From positions 2,932,001-2,996,000 of the forward strand of contig CM020519.1 in assembly GCA_009823395.1 (NCBI GenBank): a stretch of DNA of 64,000 nt, in the 5' to 3' direction. Shown here piece by piece: positions 49,301-60,588 of the stretch. Position numbers and translations under genes: made by a program. The notes under the pieces are model-generated. The model searched no databases. It saw only the letters and a program-made list of their open reading frames with translations, and was not told the DNA's origin. Source of the stretch: Thamnaconus septentrionalis. Its lineage: Eukaryota > Chordata > Actinopteri > Tetraodontiformes > Monacanthidae. Numbering within the stretch: position 1 is the first letter of the stretch; every line of letters begins with the position of its first letter.

Positions 49301-52300
49301 CACTGGTACAGGGGTCAAATCAAGTCCACAAAGCCAGTGATTCTAGTGAACTTTGTAGACTATGGTGAAACTGTCGAGGTCAACAGGTCCGACTTGCTTC
49401 CAGTTCCCAAAGAGGCTAATGACATAATGTCAGTGCCCGTTCAAGCAGTTACGTGTTGTCTCTCAGACATCCCTCACGATGTTTCTGAAGAGGTGAATCA
49501 CTGGTTTGAGGCGAACGTGGCTGAATGCCAATTTAGAGCACTCGTGGTGGCCAAAGAACCCGATGGAAAACTTGTGGTTGAGCTCTATCGTGGCAAAACT
49601 CAAATGAATTTGAAGCTCAGAAAGAGGTTTCAGATTGAGGTGCGCCTAGAAACGGAGGTTGTTTGCCCAGCGCAGACACCACCTGAGTCCTCAGAAAATT
49701 GTGCACAGAAAAGGACTTTACTGAGGCAAGTTGCCGAGCACACTCAAACCACCCAGGATTCCACCCTGAAACAAATGCAACAAACGAGGAACGCCGCGGT
49801 GGCCCAGCAGTCGGCGCCAAAGCCTCCACGAACTGTCACTGAAAACGGCCAAAAGGTTAAACCTCCTGCAATGCAGCTATATAGGCCACCGCCTCAAAGG
49901 CAGTTGGCCGAAAGGCACCCCAATATGATGGGAAATCCTCGTGAGCAGAAAGCTCCCTGTATCCAACCAAAACAAAATCTTCCACCTGAAAGTGGGCATC
50001 TCAAATCCAATCCTCCTGAGCCAGAATGTCAGAAAGGAAAAGAGCCCCAAAAACTCCCCAAATTTGCAGAACTGCCCTCAAAGTCGATTACACCGGGCAT
50101 GGAAGCAGATGTTTATGTCTCACATTGCAACAGCCCGGTCAGTTTCTATGTGCAGCTCGTTGGAGATGAAGATGAGATATTCCAACTTGTCGACAAGCTC
50201 AACGCATCCGAAGCGTCCTCTGGAACAGGCAACATCAAAGAGCTGCATCCAGGTGACCTGGTTCGAGCGGAATTTCAAGAGGATGAGTCGTGGTACAGAG
50301 CAGTTGTAAGAGATGTTGACAGTAACACAACTGCTCTTGTTGAGTTTGTTGATTTTGGGAACACAGCAAAGACACTCATTTCCAAGGTGGGCAGACTGGA
50401 CGGATGTTTCTTGCAGCAGCCCGCGTACAGCACCCACTGTATGCTGAGTGGTGCCGCAACTCTTGAAAAAGAGGAAGCCCTCAATCCAAAGGTTGTGTCT
50501 GCTTTCAAAGAAGACCTGGGTAGCAGTGGAGAGAAGGTGTTCAAGTGCCAGTTTATCAGACTCGCTGGATTTCTGTGGGAAGTCAGCCTGGAAGACAAGG
50601 GTGTGAGTGTCTCCTGTAAGACGCCTGCTAAATGCACGAGAAACGTCTTTGAAAAAGGAGGCAAAGACGTCAAGGTGGAACACGCTCAGTCCACTGAGGT
50701 CAGTGATGGTACAGAGAATTTGCAGGTGTCACTACCAGATTCCTGTTTGCAGTGTTCCCACGGGCTCGAGCTGATGGACGGACAGAATCTGGAGGTCTGC
50801 ATCACAGCTGTCGACGAGTCTCTGATGTTTTGGTGTCAGCTTGTGGACTCGGAAGATCTCGAAAAGATGACATCCCGAATTGCCGACATTTCACAGGCGG
50901 AAGACCTGAAGGCCATCGACCCAGAGTGCCTCCTTCCAGGCAGCTGGTGTCTTGCTCTTTTCGCTGATGATGACCTTTGGTACCGCGCAGAAGTCATGGA
51001 AAAAGAAGACGAGCAACTCTCTGTCGTCTTTGTGGACTACGGGAACACGTCCAAAATCAGCGTCGCCCACGTTCGAGACATGCCTGCGGACCTGACCAAC
51101 ACCCCGCCTTTGGCGTTCCTGTGTGAGTTGGATGGCTTTGATTGTGCTCGTGGATCCTGGAGCAGCAGTGCCTGCAGTGAATTTTCAGAAATAACCACTG
51201 ACAAAGTGTTGCAGCTGGCTGTCACCAGAGTGAAGAAGCAGGACAAAAGAGTCAGTTGCTCTGTGCAGATACAGTGTGAAGGCTTAGTGATAAACGAGGT
51301 CATGAAAACCTGGTGGACACACTCGGAATCTGAAAAGCAACTCGAAGAGACAGAGCAGACTCTGTCCTGCCAAACACAGAAGTTAGCAACACCCATGAAA
51401 GAACGCTCACAGCTGGAGGATCAGCCAGATAGTCCCCACAGTCTGGAAGTTCAAAGTGAAATCTCTGGAGATGATCTTCAGTCTGCTGAGTCTGTTGCGG
51501 ATACCCCAGTAAAGGTGACCGAGGCACCTGAGGCTTCAAATTCGAGTGTGGAAACAGCCGCTGGCTTCAAAGAAGAGGAAGCTGTTGGAGATGAAAACCA
51601 CACAGTGGCCCCAGAGGAGGTTACTGCTGAGACCACTGCGACCGATGCTCTGGCAGACCAGGATAGCAGCAGTGTTTCTGGTAAGCAGAGTTTCCTCGCT
51701 TGATTTGACTTGTGCTATTTTCAATTCTTTATTTTAGGTACTGGTGTGTCAAAGTATTTCAGTCATCTGATTGATTTGTAAACTTTTCTGTGTTCACCAG
51801 TTGCAAGTGAGCAGCAAGGTAACAGCAGGGTGGTTTCCTCTCCATGGTATATTTGTGGTGGCAGTAAGACGACTGTAAAAAAGGTTTGGATCAGAACTTG
51901 GATCACTTGATCACTCTGCTGCTGACTTCATCTCCTTTCAAATCTTTGCTTTGTTTTGTTAATGTGTTTCCCCCAAAGGTTCCTCGTGAAAGTCCCATAG
52001 TGAATCAGCGTTCTACAGCATTGAAACAGGTGTGTGATTTTTTTTTTTGGAGTGATTTTTACTCTGATCTTTTTTTAAGTAGCTGCAGGTTGCATGAATG
52101 CAGTGAGTGTATTTGAATAATTCAATTTGATTAAATGTGTACTTTCAACTCCATGCATTCTAATAAACTGAATATTTATGGATGGTTAATCCTCTATCTT
52201 TCACTTTTATTTTAATTTCAATCAAAAATGCAATTCTGTTGTGACAGCGTTTCAGTACTTCCAATCAATCTGTCTTCTTTTTCTTTCCTAAATCTGCATT

Positions 52301-53868
52301 TCCAGACCGAGTTGGAGTTGTCCTCTGTTTTATCGGCTCCTGGTCCACTGGATGAAGTCATGGACACAAACTCAGGTCGAAAGGCCCGACATCAACAGTA
52401 TTTGCTCACAGTTTGTGGGTCTTTCAGATATTATAAAAATAGTTACATGGGTTTTTGATGTTTATTTATACTTCCTGTACACATGCAAAAATATCAATGA
52501 AAAAAAGTATTTTCATATTTTTCTATCTGCAGTTCTTTCACTCCCTGCAACAGCCAGTGGAGAGCTTCATACCAACACGGCGCCCTCCAGTGGCAAGGTA
52601 ATGGAACTGATTCCTCTGTACTTGAGAAGAATTAGCGCCATCTGATATGCGATGTTGTGTCTTTGTGTTGCTGCTCAGGATGACGTGTTGCAAGAGGTGG
52701 TTTCTTCTGCCCAAGAAGAATACAGTTTGAGAGCCGTTGACGCAGGTATTGGAGGACATTTGATTGCTGCAGAGCCATGTGAGCCACATGAGGAAGACTC
52801 TGAAATTCCCAATCGGACAGCACAAGAAGCGGTAATCTACAGCACACCGAGCGTCAACAAGCATTTTTGTGCTTTCATTTGTAATAAAAATCAATAAGCA
52901 ATGAACTTGCATGTCATTCTGTCATTTTCCATCATGCTTGAAATTAGATCCCTGAGGAGCTGCTTCCTCCTGGCCCGTCGACTGGTGAGTCTTTCCTTCA
53001 AAGCATCTGCATCAGCCAGTGATGAGGGATTCACCCTGCAGAGCTCCCGGTCATCACCAGCAGTCCTTCTCTTTGCACTGGGCTGATATTTGCCTCCACT
53101 TCTTCTCCGTCTGTGTGTCTGCAGCGCCACCTACTGACTCTGAGCCTCAGGCCCTCACTGTTTCCATCTCAGATCTGGTAACTGAGATCAGTCAAAACAA
53201 TTCAGCCACAGACGGCTAAAGCAAAAGAGAAAAAAAAAAATCCCATTGTTGACGGCCGGCTGCTGTTTGTGTTTAGGGCGACCTGTTGGAGGAGTTGACC
53301 AGTCTAGTTGGAGAAATCCGTCTGACTGATGTCGGCAGAGGTACCACACATCTACTGGTCTTAGCTAGTGATACTGTGTTACTTCTTGATTCCACAGCTT
53401 GATCGTGATGGTGTTTTTTTGTTTTTTGTGGAAAAAAAACCTTCAGATTCACGTGAGGAGAAAACGGACGAGAATGAGCACCTGGAACAGGCGTCCTCCG
53501 ATGTCGTATGTGATGATGGTGGCGCGGATGCGTCTTGGTTAACAGTATGTGCAAGACTCACGGTCAGAAAGCCAGTGCTGCACTAGAAGGTCGCTTGTGT
53601 TGTAGCTTGACTTGCCTCATTCTCCCACTTTTGTTGACCTCCAGGATTTAAGTGAGACCCTGCAGGAAGCAGACACGCCCTCTGCTGGAGACGCCACCAC
53701 AGGTCGGTGTTGGCCTCTTGACCTATTGCATGTTTTATTTTTCTTATTTAGACATTTATTTATCGTATTTTTGTGTCTGTAGATGAGGATCAGCTGACAC
53801 CATCTCCTGATCTGAGCCTGACAATTGATGTAAGTTTGTCTGACAGCCTGCAGCAGCCAGAGGAGTAA
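46310..53868 (+). CDS. tdrd6: Tudor domain-containing protein 6
   Basis: Germ-granule scaffold that binds symmetrically dimethylated arginines on Piwi-type and germ-plasm proteins. Exon 1 of the CDS is 46310-51680; eleven small exons follow: 51801-51883, 51979-52029, 52306-52375, 52533-52597, 52679-52831, 52948-52984, 53125-53177, 53277-53340, 53447-53505, 53645-53702, 53783-53868. All phases agree and total 2049 aa, close to known TDRD6 (about 2,100). Seven Tudor cores lie near residues 60-115, 290-340, 530-575, 775-822, 985-1032, 1314-1360 and 1543-1590. The start is ATG at 46310 (MSAIPGLPPRGSD); the open frame extends upstream only through a TTG. The tail exons are acidic and Ser-rich. The donor after 51883 (AAG|GTTTGG) is weak, so exon 2 is least certain. 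Adjacent pla2g7 favours TDRD6 over TDRD15. Confidence 0.9.
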
Positions 53869-55493
53869 ACGTTCTGATTTCCATGCGCCTTAATCTTTGC
53901 TGCATTTATTTTAAGTTATTGTTAAACTAGTCCATTTTCCTTTTTAATTCTCTGCTCCCCTCTTGATTTCATCTAACGGTTGATAGTCAAACATCTCATG
54001 CGAAGTCCTCAGTTTGGTGATGTTTAGTTGTCGATATCTTCAGTCTTGGTTGGAAGAGTTGCTGTTTGCAACGCCGTTGTGTTCTGATTATCTGTTTTGA
54101 TCAAATGCCTCATGATGTCTTGGGGAGGTAAAAAAAAAAAAAAAAGTCCAAAAGATTTTCTTTGTTTTTCTTTCGTTTGAATATAATACTGTTGTGTGAT
54201 TGCATGCATGCATATGTTGTGGATTTTTGTTATGTTGGCACAATAAATATAACAGATCTATAGATGAGTGGTGGTCGTCCGTCCACTTTCCATAACGTCT
54301 TTAGAGTCTTTATTTATAAAACTTTTTAATGGCCTGGGGTTTGTGTGCTGTGACAGGCAAATCTACTACAGTCCACATGGTGGTGCTAAGTGCTCACTGG
54401 TTGGTGAGAAGCTTGAACGCCACTACTAAGGTCCAATGTAGGCATGCGAATTATTGATTCATTCATTAATCGTTAGTTGATTGACCTTTTCGATCGATTA
54501 ATTGATCAGCGGAATTTTTTTCTGAGATTCTGAATTTCACAATGAAAAATGTATAAGGAGGACATTATTTAACCCTTAAATAATGTTGAGGGTTCAATGT
54601 GACCCATCTTTACATTAGAGAACAGTAAAAACACCCTAAACATTTCTCCCCTGACTTTAAGTTGACTTCTAATGGGACACATTTCAATTTAAAAAGATAA
54701 GAAAAAGTTGTTCAAAAGTAACTTGTTCTATGTGTATTATGACCATCACAATATCTACAGGCGAATTGCTCTTTCCTACCACTACACTGTTATATTAACT
54801 AGCCGTGTAAAAAAACATTCCTGGTCCAATGACAATGTCATTTTATATCAAGAAAAACACATTTATATCCTGTTTTATATACTGAAATATCTTTTAATAT
54901 TTGTGTCCATTAAATGAAAGTGACGTGCAAGTCAGGTGATAAAACCGTTTGAAAGTAAAAATGACACAAACCTAGTGTGGTTAGATTTCAGTTGTATTTC
55001 TGAGGTGACCTCCAGGTGTAGACGGTTGGTTGTGTGTATAAAAGTGGCAGGTTGGTGCAAGTCCCGGCCTCCCGGACTGAACAGTACTGAGCGCTTTGTT
55101 GCGTGGGTTTACAGCCTCCGTAGTGTTTACACAGGTTAAAACACATTCACCGAGTTCCTTCTCAATCTGGTTCTTCCATCAGTGCCCGTCGCTAGTGTTC
55201 TCATTACACAATCACACAGCAATCATAATGTCACTCGCATTAAAAATTACACCACCTTAGTTGGCCTTTGTGCACATGCAGATAATATATACATAGACGC
55301 GGTTGATCTGCGGAGAGAAAACTGTCCTGCTGGTGAGGTAGAGGTGATCCTTCTTGTGCCTTCGTACTGCTCCAAAAGTATCCACGCGTCCTTCACAGCC
55401 CCGTCTCAGTCGTTCTGGGACTGTTCCACAGGGCTCCGGGGGGACCGACAGCCAGCAGTCCGACAGGTGTGTACTGCAGCGTGTGATGGCCGT
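53869..55493. other. tdrd6 3'UTR and intergenic gap to pla2g7
   Basis: After the tdrd6 stop there is a 3'UTR to about 54265. Then comes AT-rich unique sequence, with a GATTAATTGATC-type palindromic stretch near 54480-54510, and the presumed 3'UTR of pla2g7. I see no convincing poly(A) signal for pla2g7 and no gene. Confidence 0.5.
54243..54248 (+). terminator. tdrd6: poly(A) signal of tdrd6
   Basis: AATAAA about 375 bp after the stop codon, followed by the GT-rich GATGAGTGGTGGTCGTCCG. Confidence 0.6.
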
Positions 55494-57793
55494 TCAGATG
55501 GCAGACTGGAGCGTGATGACGTTTGTGCCTTTGATCAGGTGTTCGTCCTCCCCGTCGATCAGAGGGTCCCATTGGTTAAAGTTCTTGTCTAGGCCTGTGA
55601 CACACAAACACAACTCTGCAGCAGAAACACATGATTTGCCCTTACCCTTGGTGCAAATGTTTTTTTTATATATTTATATATTTTTTATTTTAGTTTCTTA
55701 TTTAATTTCTTTATTTCTTTTTAATTAACATAATTGTCCTTCTCTTTGCACTATACCATTGCTGTAATTATGCAAAATTTCCCCCATGTGGGATTAAAGG
55801 CGTTTTATTCTGTTCTATTCTATTCTATATCTCCCGGCTCTTACCCAGGTGGCGCTGCAGGAAGGCCAGCGACGCCCTGTTGCAAAGGTCCATGGCCAGC
55901 TCGGGGTCGACCTCCCCCTTCAGTTTCATCAGCTTCCCAATCCAGTTGACGGTCAGGAAGGTGAAGTCTGGGAAACTCTGGTGCACCGTGCCTCTGAGGA
56001 AGAAAAAGGAATCAAGGAAGGAAGGGACGCTGATTAGGAGGACGTGTGAAGGAGACGCTGAACCTGGCAGCTGCTCGGCCGTGGGTACCTAATGGTGATC
56101 ATCTTCCTCTTTGTGGCGGCCGAGTCCAGCTTCCTCATGCGGCTGATGTTCCCCGCCCACTGGAACTTCTCAGAGTTGATGAAGAAGATGGGCTGCTTGA
56201 CCTGAGCAAAGATCTCGTCCTCCAGAGGGAACATCCAGGCATCCAGCGCCACTCCACATCTGGATAGGGTTTGAAAAAAAAAAAAATCACATCAGATATT
56301 AAGTTATTAAAGTCTTGGCTTCTCCTTGTGACTAGAAGATTGCGGCACAGGAGTTTTTATGAGATTTCATACTTGAATTTAACTTCTTTATTCAGGCTTT
56401 CAATCACCGTCGCTCCCCCGAAGGAATGTCCCATGGCTGCTACCTTGCACAGATCCATGGAGTTCTGGCAACCAAGACCAAGATGAAAAGAGAACCGGTT
56501 CAGTGAGTTAAAAACAACACAAAAGAAAAAACAGAAAAAAACAAACTGAAAAAAAAAAGAAACGTTATCAACCGTTTCAGTTCTGCAGAATCCCATTTCG
56601 TCATTGCTGTCAACAGAATGTCTCCAAGTTCAACCTGGCGTTTACCTGCAGCGTCGTCCAATCGAACTGGGTCTGCAGAACATTGTGGACGGGAACCCCC
56701 GAGTTGATCTGAGTGAGTTTATCCAGAGCCATGATGCACTCGTTTGCTCTCTGTTTCACCTGCAAGTGGACGGTTGACACAGGTTTGAACAAGGAGACAC
56801 GAAGCACTGCCAAGAGGTACTGAGGTACGTTCGATATCAGCCACTGGCTCAAAGCAGAGTGTGCAGGGGAGGAATGACGATAATTAGAAAACATATATTC
56901 TGCTAGAAGAAGCAAAAAAGAAGAAGAAGAGGAGGAAGAAGAAGAAGTCTTTATTAATCCCACTTTGAGGAAATTTGCAAAATTACAGCAACAAGACAGT
57001 AAAAAAGTATAAACAACCTGTTTGTTTCTGAGGGGGAACTCGCTCTCCCCGCGCTGCAGAGGTCTGTAGTACATCCACTCTTTGACCAAAGCGTCGCCAC
57101 CGCTGGCCTCCTCCGAGGAGTTCGCCAGTCAGGGGGAGGACAAGGGAAACTCTTCTTTTCAGATTGAGTGAAGTATTATCAGCGTCGCCGAGGCGACACG
57201 GTGGCGCGCAGTGGTTAGCCCTGCGCCGAGGTAAAACATGTTCGCCAGTCAGGGGAGGACTTTCTGTGTGGAAACTCTTCTTTTCAGATTGGTTCTGAAG
57301 TATTATCCAAAAACATGCATGTGAGGTCAATTGAACATTCTAAATTGTCCGTAGGTGTGCATGTGAGAGTGTGAAGGTTGTTTGAATGAGATGAGGGTTT
57401 AATTCTGACATGCAAAGTCATTATCAGCAGCATTTAGAGAGCGTTCCATATTGGGAAGTATCCGCCATCAAAATGGAATTCACCATGGAAGTGGTGCAGA
57501 CAACTTTTTTAAATTTTTTTTTTCAAAAGTGCACAATAAAAGGCATGTGTCTAAAATGCATCTTCACTAAACCACAAGTTACATCAGCCAAAACAGCAGC
57601 GGCAGCAACAACCACAGTCCTTTCAGTCTCAATGAAAAAGTTGCATTTAAGTTGAATTAAAATATATGTGTTTGTTATTAGCGCTGCTCCTCCTCTGGTC
57701 ATTTGTGGTTTTGTAGTTTTGTCAATAAAAGCCAAAGTCATTGTGTCAGCGTGACTGAAGAACAGCTGGCTGCTGAGATGACATGACCTCTGA

Positions 57794-57888
<95 letters not shown>

Positions 57889-57950
57889 GTCTCTTTGCGT
57901 CACTTGTGAACCACGCTGCGTCACCGCTGCCTTTTTTTTTTCCAACCGCC

Positions 57951-57984
<34 letters not shown>

Positions 57985-59782
57985 GTCATGAGTGTCACGC
58001 CGACCAAATGCAGCCATTATGTTCATCTTCATACGGTGCCCTTGTCTCTACACTGAAAAGAAATGTGATGAGCTGGTGCCTACCATTGTCTGCACACCCT
58101 TTCCCCTTCTGCTCCACAGATAAACAGACAACATCGCCCTCTGGTATTGTCTGCTTGGCTGACATTCGACCTGTGTTTCCTCCTCCGTTTGACCTTTTCC
58201 GCATCGCCGCTCTCAAAACGTAAACTCCAATAGATTTTAAATACTCAATATATATATTCCACAATTGACCAGGTTTGGTCTGCCTGAGCCCCCAAACTTG
58301 ATTCGTGCGATGTGATCTAGTGAAATGAACCTCCACGTGCACACAGTTAGGTACCTGGCAACATCATCATGACTCACCTGTGTTCCACAGATGCCACAAT
58401 GAAGCCCTGAGAAGCCAGTTCTACACATATAGCCGAATACAAAGTCCTGGAAAAAAACACAGACAACACGTCAGTTACATCAACTGAAGCATGTGCCAGG
58501 TGTCAGGCAAACACCGTGCAAGTGTGCAGATATAATGTATGTGTGTGTGTGTGTGTGTGTGCGTACCTGAATGCTCCAAGGCCATGAGAGAATATAACTA
58601 CAGGATGTTTTCCATCTGGTTTAAACGGTGCATCCATGTAGGCTGGGATCTTAAAGGATCCTGACATCAGTAAGGAGAAAATATAGCGAGATCATTGTCT
58701 TTAATATATCGCAACAACTTTGTAAATTGTAGTAAAATTGACAACAGACACCAAGTTGTTGGTACGGTAGTTTATAATCAAAGTGGACTCTTGTTTGCAA
58801 GCTCTTTATACTTGGGAAGTTATTATCAAGTACTTACAGACTGGACATGTTCTACCTTAACATCCTAAAAACAAGCCGTATATATAGAACCCTAGACAAG
58901 AAATAAAGCATGAAATGATATGATATACCAAAGAGGTAGTTGAAAATCCTTTCACTGAGGGTCCTGTTGATTTTCATGAAGTCTGCCAGCCCGTTAAAAT
59001 ACTCCCTGCTGGGGATCCAGTCAGGTTTTTCTGTGCTGGCCGTCTCTTGGCAGGGATAATAAAGGCGGAATAAGCTGCCCTGTAAGAGACACTCATTCCT
59101 TACTGACCTGCTCATCGCCACGTAAATCTTTAAACACTGAGTCAAAATGACAGAATTTTAAATTTTCCTACCTGATTTGTGTGGTCCACCATGAAGTCGG
59201 TGCATCCCACAGTATTGGGGCCCTTTCCTGGAGGAATCCCAAGGTGGTTACTGCTGGCACTCCCCATGGCAAACACAGTGAGCGTGTTCCTCCGATGAGC
59301 TGGTTCAAGTAGTACAAAGTGCATGGTTGTAAAAGAACACCAACAAAACATTTAGAGGAAGTGACGTTTGACAAAACTGACAGCCATCCTGAGAGTAACT
59401 TGGCAAACAAGAACTGGAACAGCAGACTTGATGCAAGTGAGAATAAAAATCAGCAGATTAAGAAGAGGCCACATTTTTTAAGAGTCATTGAAAAAGGGCA
59501 TCTAACGTTGCTGCATTCAGATGTGCAGTTGCTGACTAAACTTTTCAAAGTGCAACTACAAAAGCACATATTAGATGCCTAAGGGCATGTAAAGTTTACA
59601 ATTAAATGACACAACATGGCGAGCACACAGACAAAAAAAGGTCACTGCAACTGTCTTCTGGAACAGTAGCAGTTACAGTATGGAAACATTCGTGTAAACG
59701 GTGAAGTTTGACTACTACCTGTTGTTGCCCACTCGTAGATCCGAACGGCTAAAAGCTTAGCAAATCTTCCATGAGAGAACAT
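55494..59782 (-). CDS. pla2g7: platelet-activating factor acetylhydrolase (PLA2G7), one exon truncated
   Basis: Alpha/beta hydrolase that removes short or oxidised acyl chains from phospholipids such as PAF. Exons, 5' to 3': 59782-59719 (possible), 59299-59172, 59079-58929, 58660-58567, 58446-58378, 57120-57018 (5' part missing), 56759-56646, 56464-56373, 56259-56089, 55993-55845, 55594-55494. The catalytic triad is visible: Ser in GHSFGG, Asp in ALDAW and His in GTVHQSF. The oxyanion-side FSHGLGAFRTLYSA is also present. Phases agree except at the 57120 exon, where the conserved stretch after EHR (DRSASATYY in mammals) is absent and a repeat-like sequence begins. The start is either ATG at 59267 (MGSASSNHLG, context GCCATGG) or an in-frame ATG at 59782. 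Neither gives a strong signal peptide. PAFAH2 is the alternative; adjacency to tdrd6 favours PLA2G7. Confidence 0.87.
55733..55836 (+). repeat. LINE/SINE 3'-tail-like fragment
   Basis: AAATTTCCCCCATGTGGGAT followed by TTCTATTCTA units matches the common 3' tail structure of teleost L2-type retroposons. It lies in a pla2g7 intron, antisense to the gene. Confidence 0.55.
56915..57000 (-). repeat. second LINE/SINE-tail-like fragment
   Basis: GAAGA-rich sequence followed by TCTTTATTAATCCCACTTTG, the reverse complement of the same kind of retroposon tail. It lies in the pla2g7 intron next to the truncated exon. Confidence 0.5.
57121..57400 (+). mobile_element. degenerate tRNA-SINE-like repeat with internal duplication
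   Basis: GGTGGCGCGCAGTGGTTAGC (57200-57219) resembles the tRNA-like head of a widespread teleost repeat. ATGCATGTGAGGTCAATTGA and CTAAATTGTCCGTAGGTGTG (57313-57360) resemble its body. A segment starting TTCGCCAGTCAGGGG occurs twice, at 57121-57180 and 57241-57308, with matching CTCTTCTTTTCAGATT cores. The first copy abuts the shortened pla2g7 exon. Confidence 0.6.
57795..57887. repeat. (CA)46 microsatellite
   Basis: The longest pure dinucleotide array in the window, in a pla2g7 intron. Confidence 0.95.
57952..57983. repeat. (CAG)10 microsatellite
   Basis: A pure CAG run close to the long CA array. It is intronic in pla2g7. Confidence 0.95.
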
Positions 59783-60588
59783 CCACCTTCGCGGTTTCAC
59801 AGTCACCTGTCCTCGGTGTCCTCTTCCAAAACTGTGACCATCAACACAATTATAACTTTCACTTCTTCGCCTAAAAAACAAATACACGCAGGGGGCAACC
59901 GAGGAAGTAAAGTGTGTGCCAATGTCACTCCATCGGTGTCACAACATGACTACGTAACCACGCTCGCTCGGGGAGAAAATTCGCCCAACGTGAAGTCACC
60001 TGGGAGTGGGTTGCCAGGTAGTTTAGCTAGCCACCCTTCGGCTAGCTCCTGCTAGCATGGGCGGGGCTAACACCGGAAACGGTGACGGGAGACGACGCAC
60101 AACTCGGACATATAATCGGTTTTTTTGTTTGTTTGTTTGTTTGTTTTTAAAATAAATTTAACTGTACGACAGACTCTTATGACAAGTGCGTATATGTTTT
60201 ATTTACTTCTTGCGTAAATAAAATGTCGTGTGACGTTTCCTTGTGAAATTGTCTTAACCCGCCTGCTTGTCAGTTGGGCACGTGCATTTGTTGACAACCG
60301 ATCAGGAGTCGGAGGTCAATGCAGTTTATCGACAGAATAATCCATTGCAACCGTGACATTTGCGCACAAGCAAACATTTTGTCTAGTTTATAATACACTG
60401 GTTGGGTTAGGCCGCCTCATCGCTTCACTTTAGAGCACCGTACTCCACGTCAACAGAGGGCGATAGAGAGCGGAAAGTGGTGGCATTACAAGGCGGTGTT
60501 GACTGTCGAAGAAGAGCACTCCTAAAACGATGGCGTGTTAGCCGACTACACGTTTAATTTTACTTATAAATAATTGCGAGTGTTAAAA
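59783..60588. promoter_or_regulatory. divergent promoter region of pla2g7 and ints9
   Basis: The two genes start head to head. The pla2g7 side includes a possible further 5' exon boundary (acceptor TTGTTTTTTAG near 59873 on the minus strand). The ints9 side has a GC-richer area near 60430-60540 just before the start codon. A GTTT run sits at 60122-60146. No TATA box is evident on either side, as is usual for housekeeping promoters. Confidence 0.45.
60530..60541 (+). other. ints9: possible three-codon upstream ORF of ints9
   Basis: ATG-GCG-TGT-TAG in the context AAACGATGG lies 48 bp before the ints9 start codon. If the transcript starts upstream of 60530, this minimal uORF would precede the CDS. 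The transcription start is not known. Confidence 0.3.

Noticed and set aside
46310..53868. Identity as TDRD15 rather than TDRD6
   Set aside because: Unit order, the N-terminal block ending in the MYEMGFARNL region and the neighbouring pla2g7 all fit TDRD6. The human 2p24 location of TDRD15 near VSNL1 made this worth considering.
55182..55728. Plus-strand frames over the last pla2g7 exon
   Set aside because: Antisense shadows of the exon coding the pla2g7 C-terminus (FNQWDPLIDGEDEH).
57523..58223. Frames across the (CA)46 and CAG arrays in pla2g7
   Set aside because: They are translations of microsatellites and do not carry the missing pla2g7 codons.
55494..59782. Identity as PAFAH2
   Set aside because: The MG start and YYPCQ resemble PAFAH2, but the internal blocks (LYSAI, FINSEKFQWAGNI) and adjacency to tdrd6 favour PLA2G7. 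This remains the main alternative.
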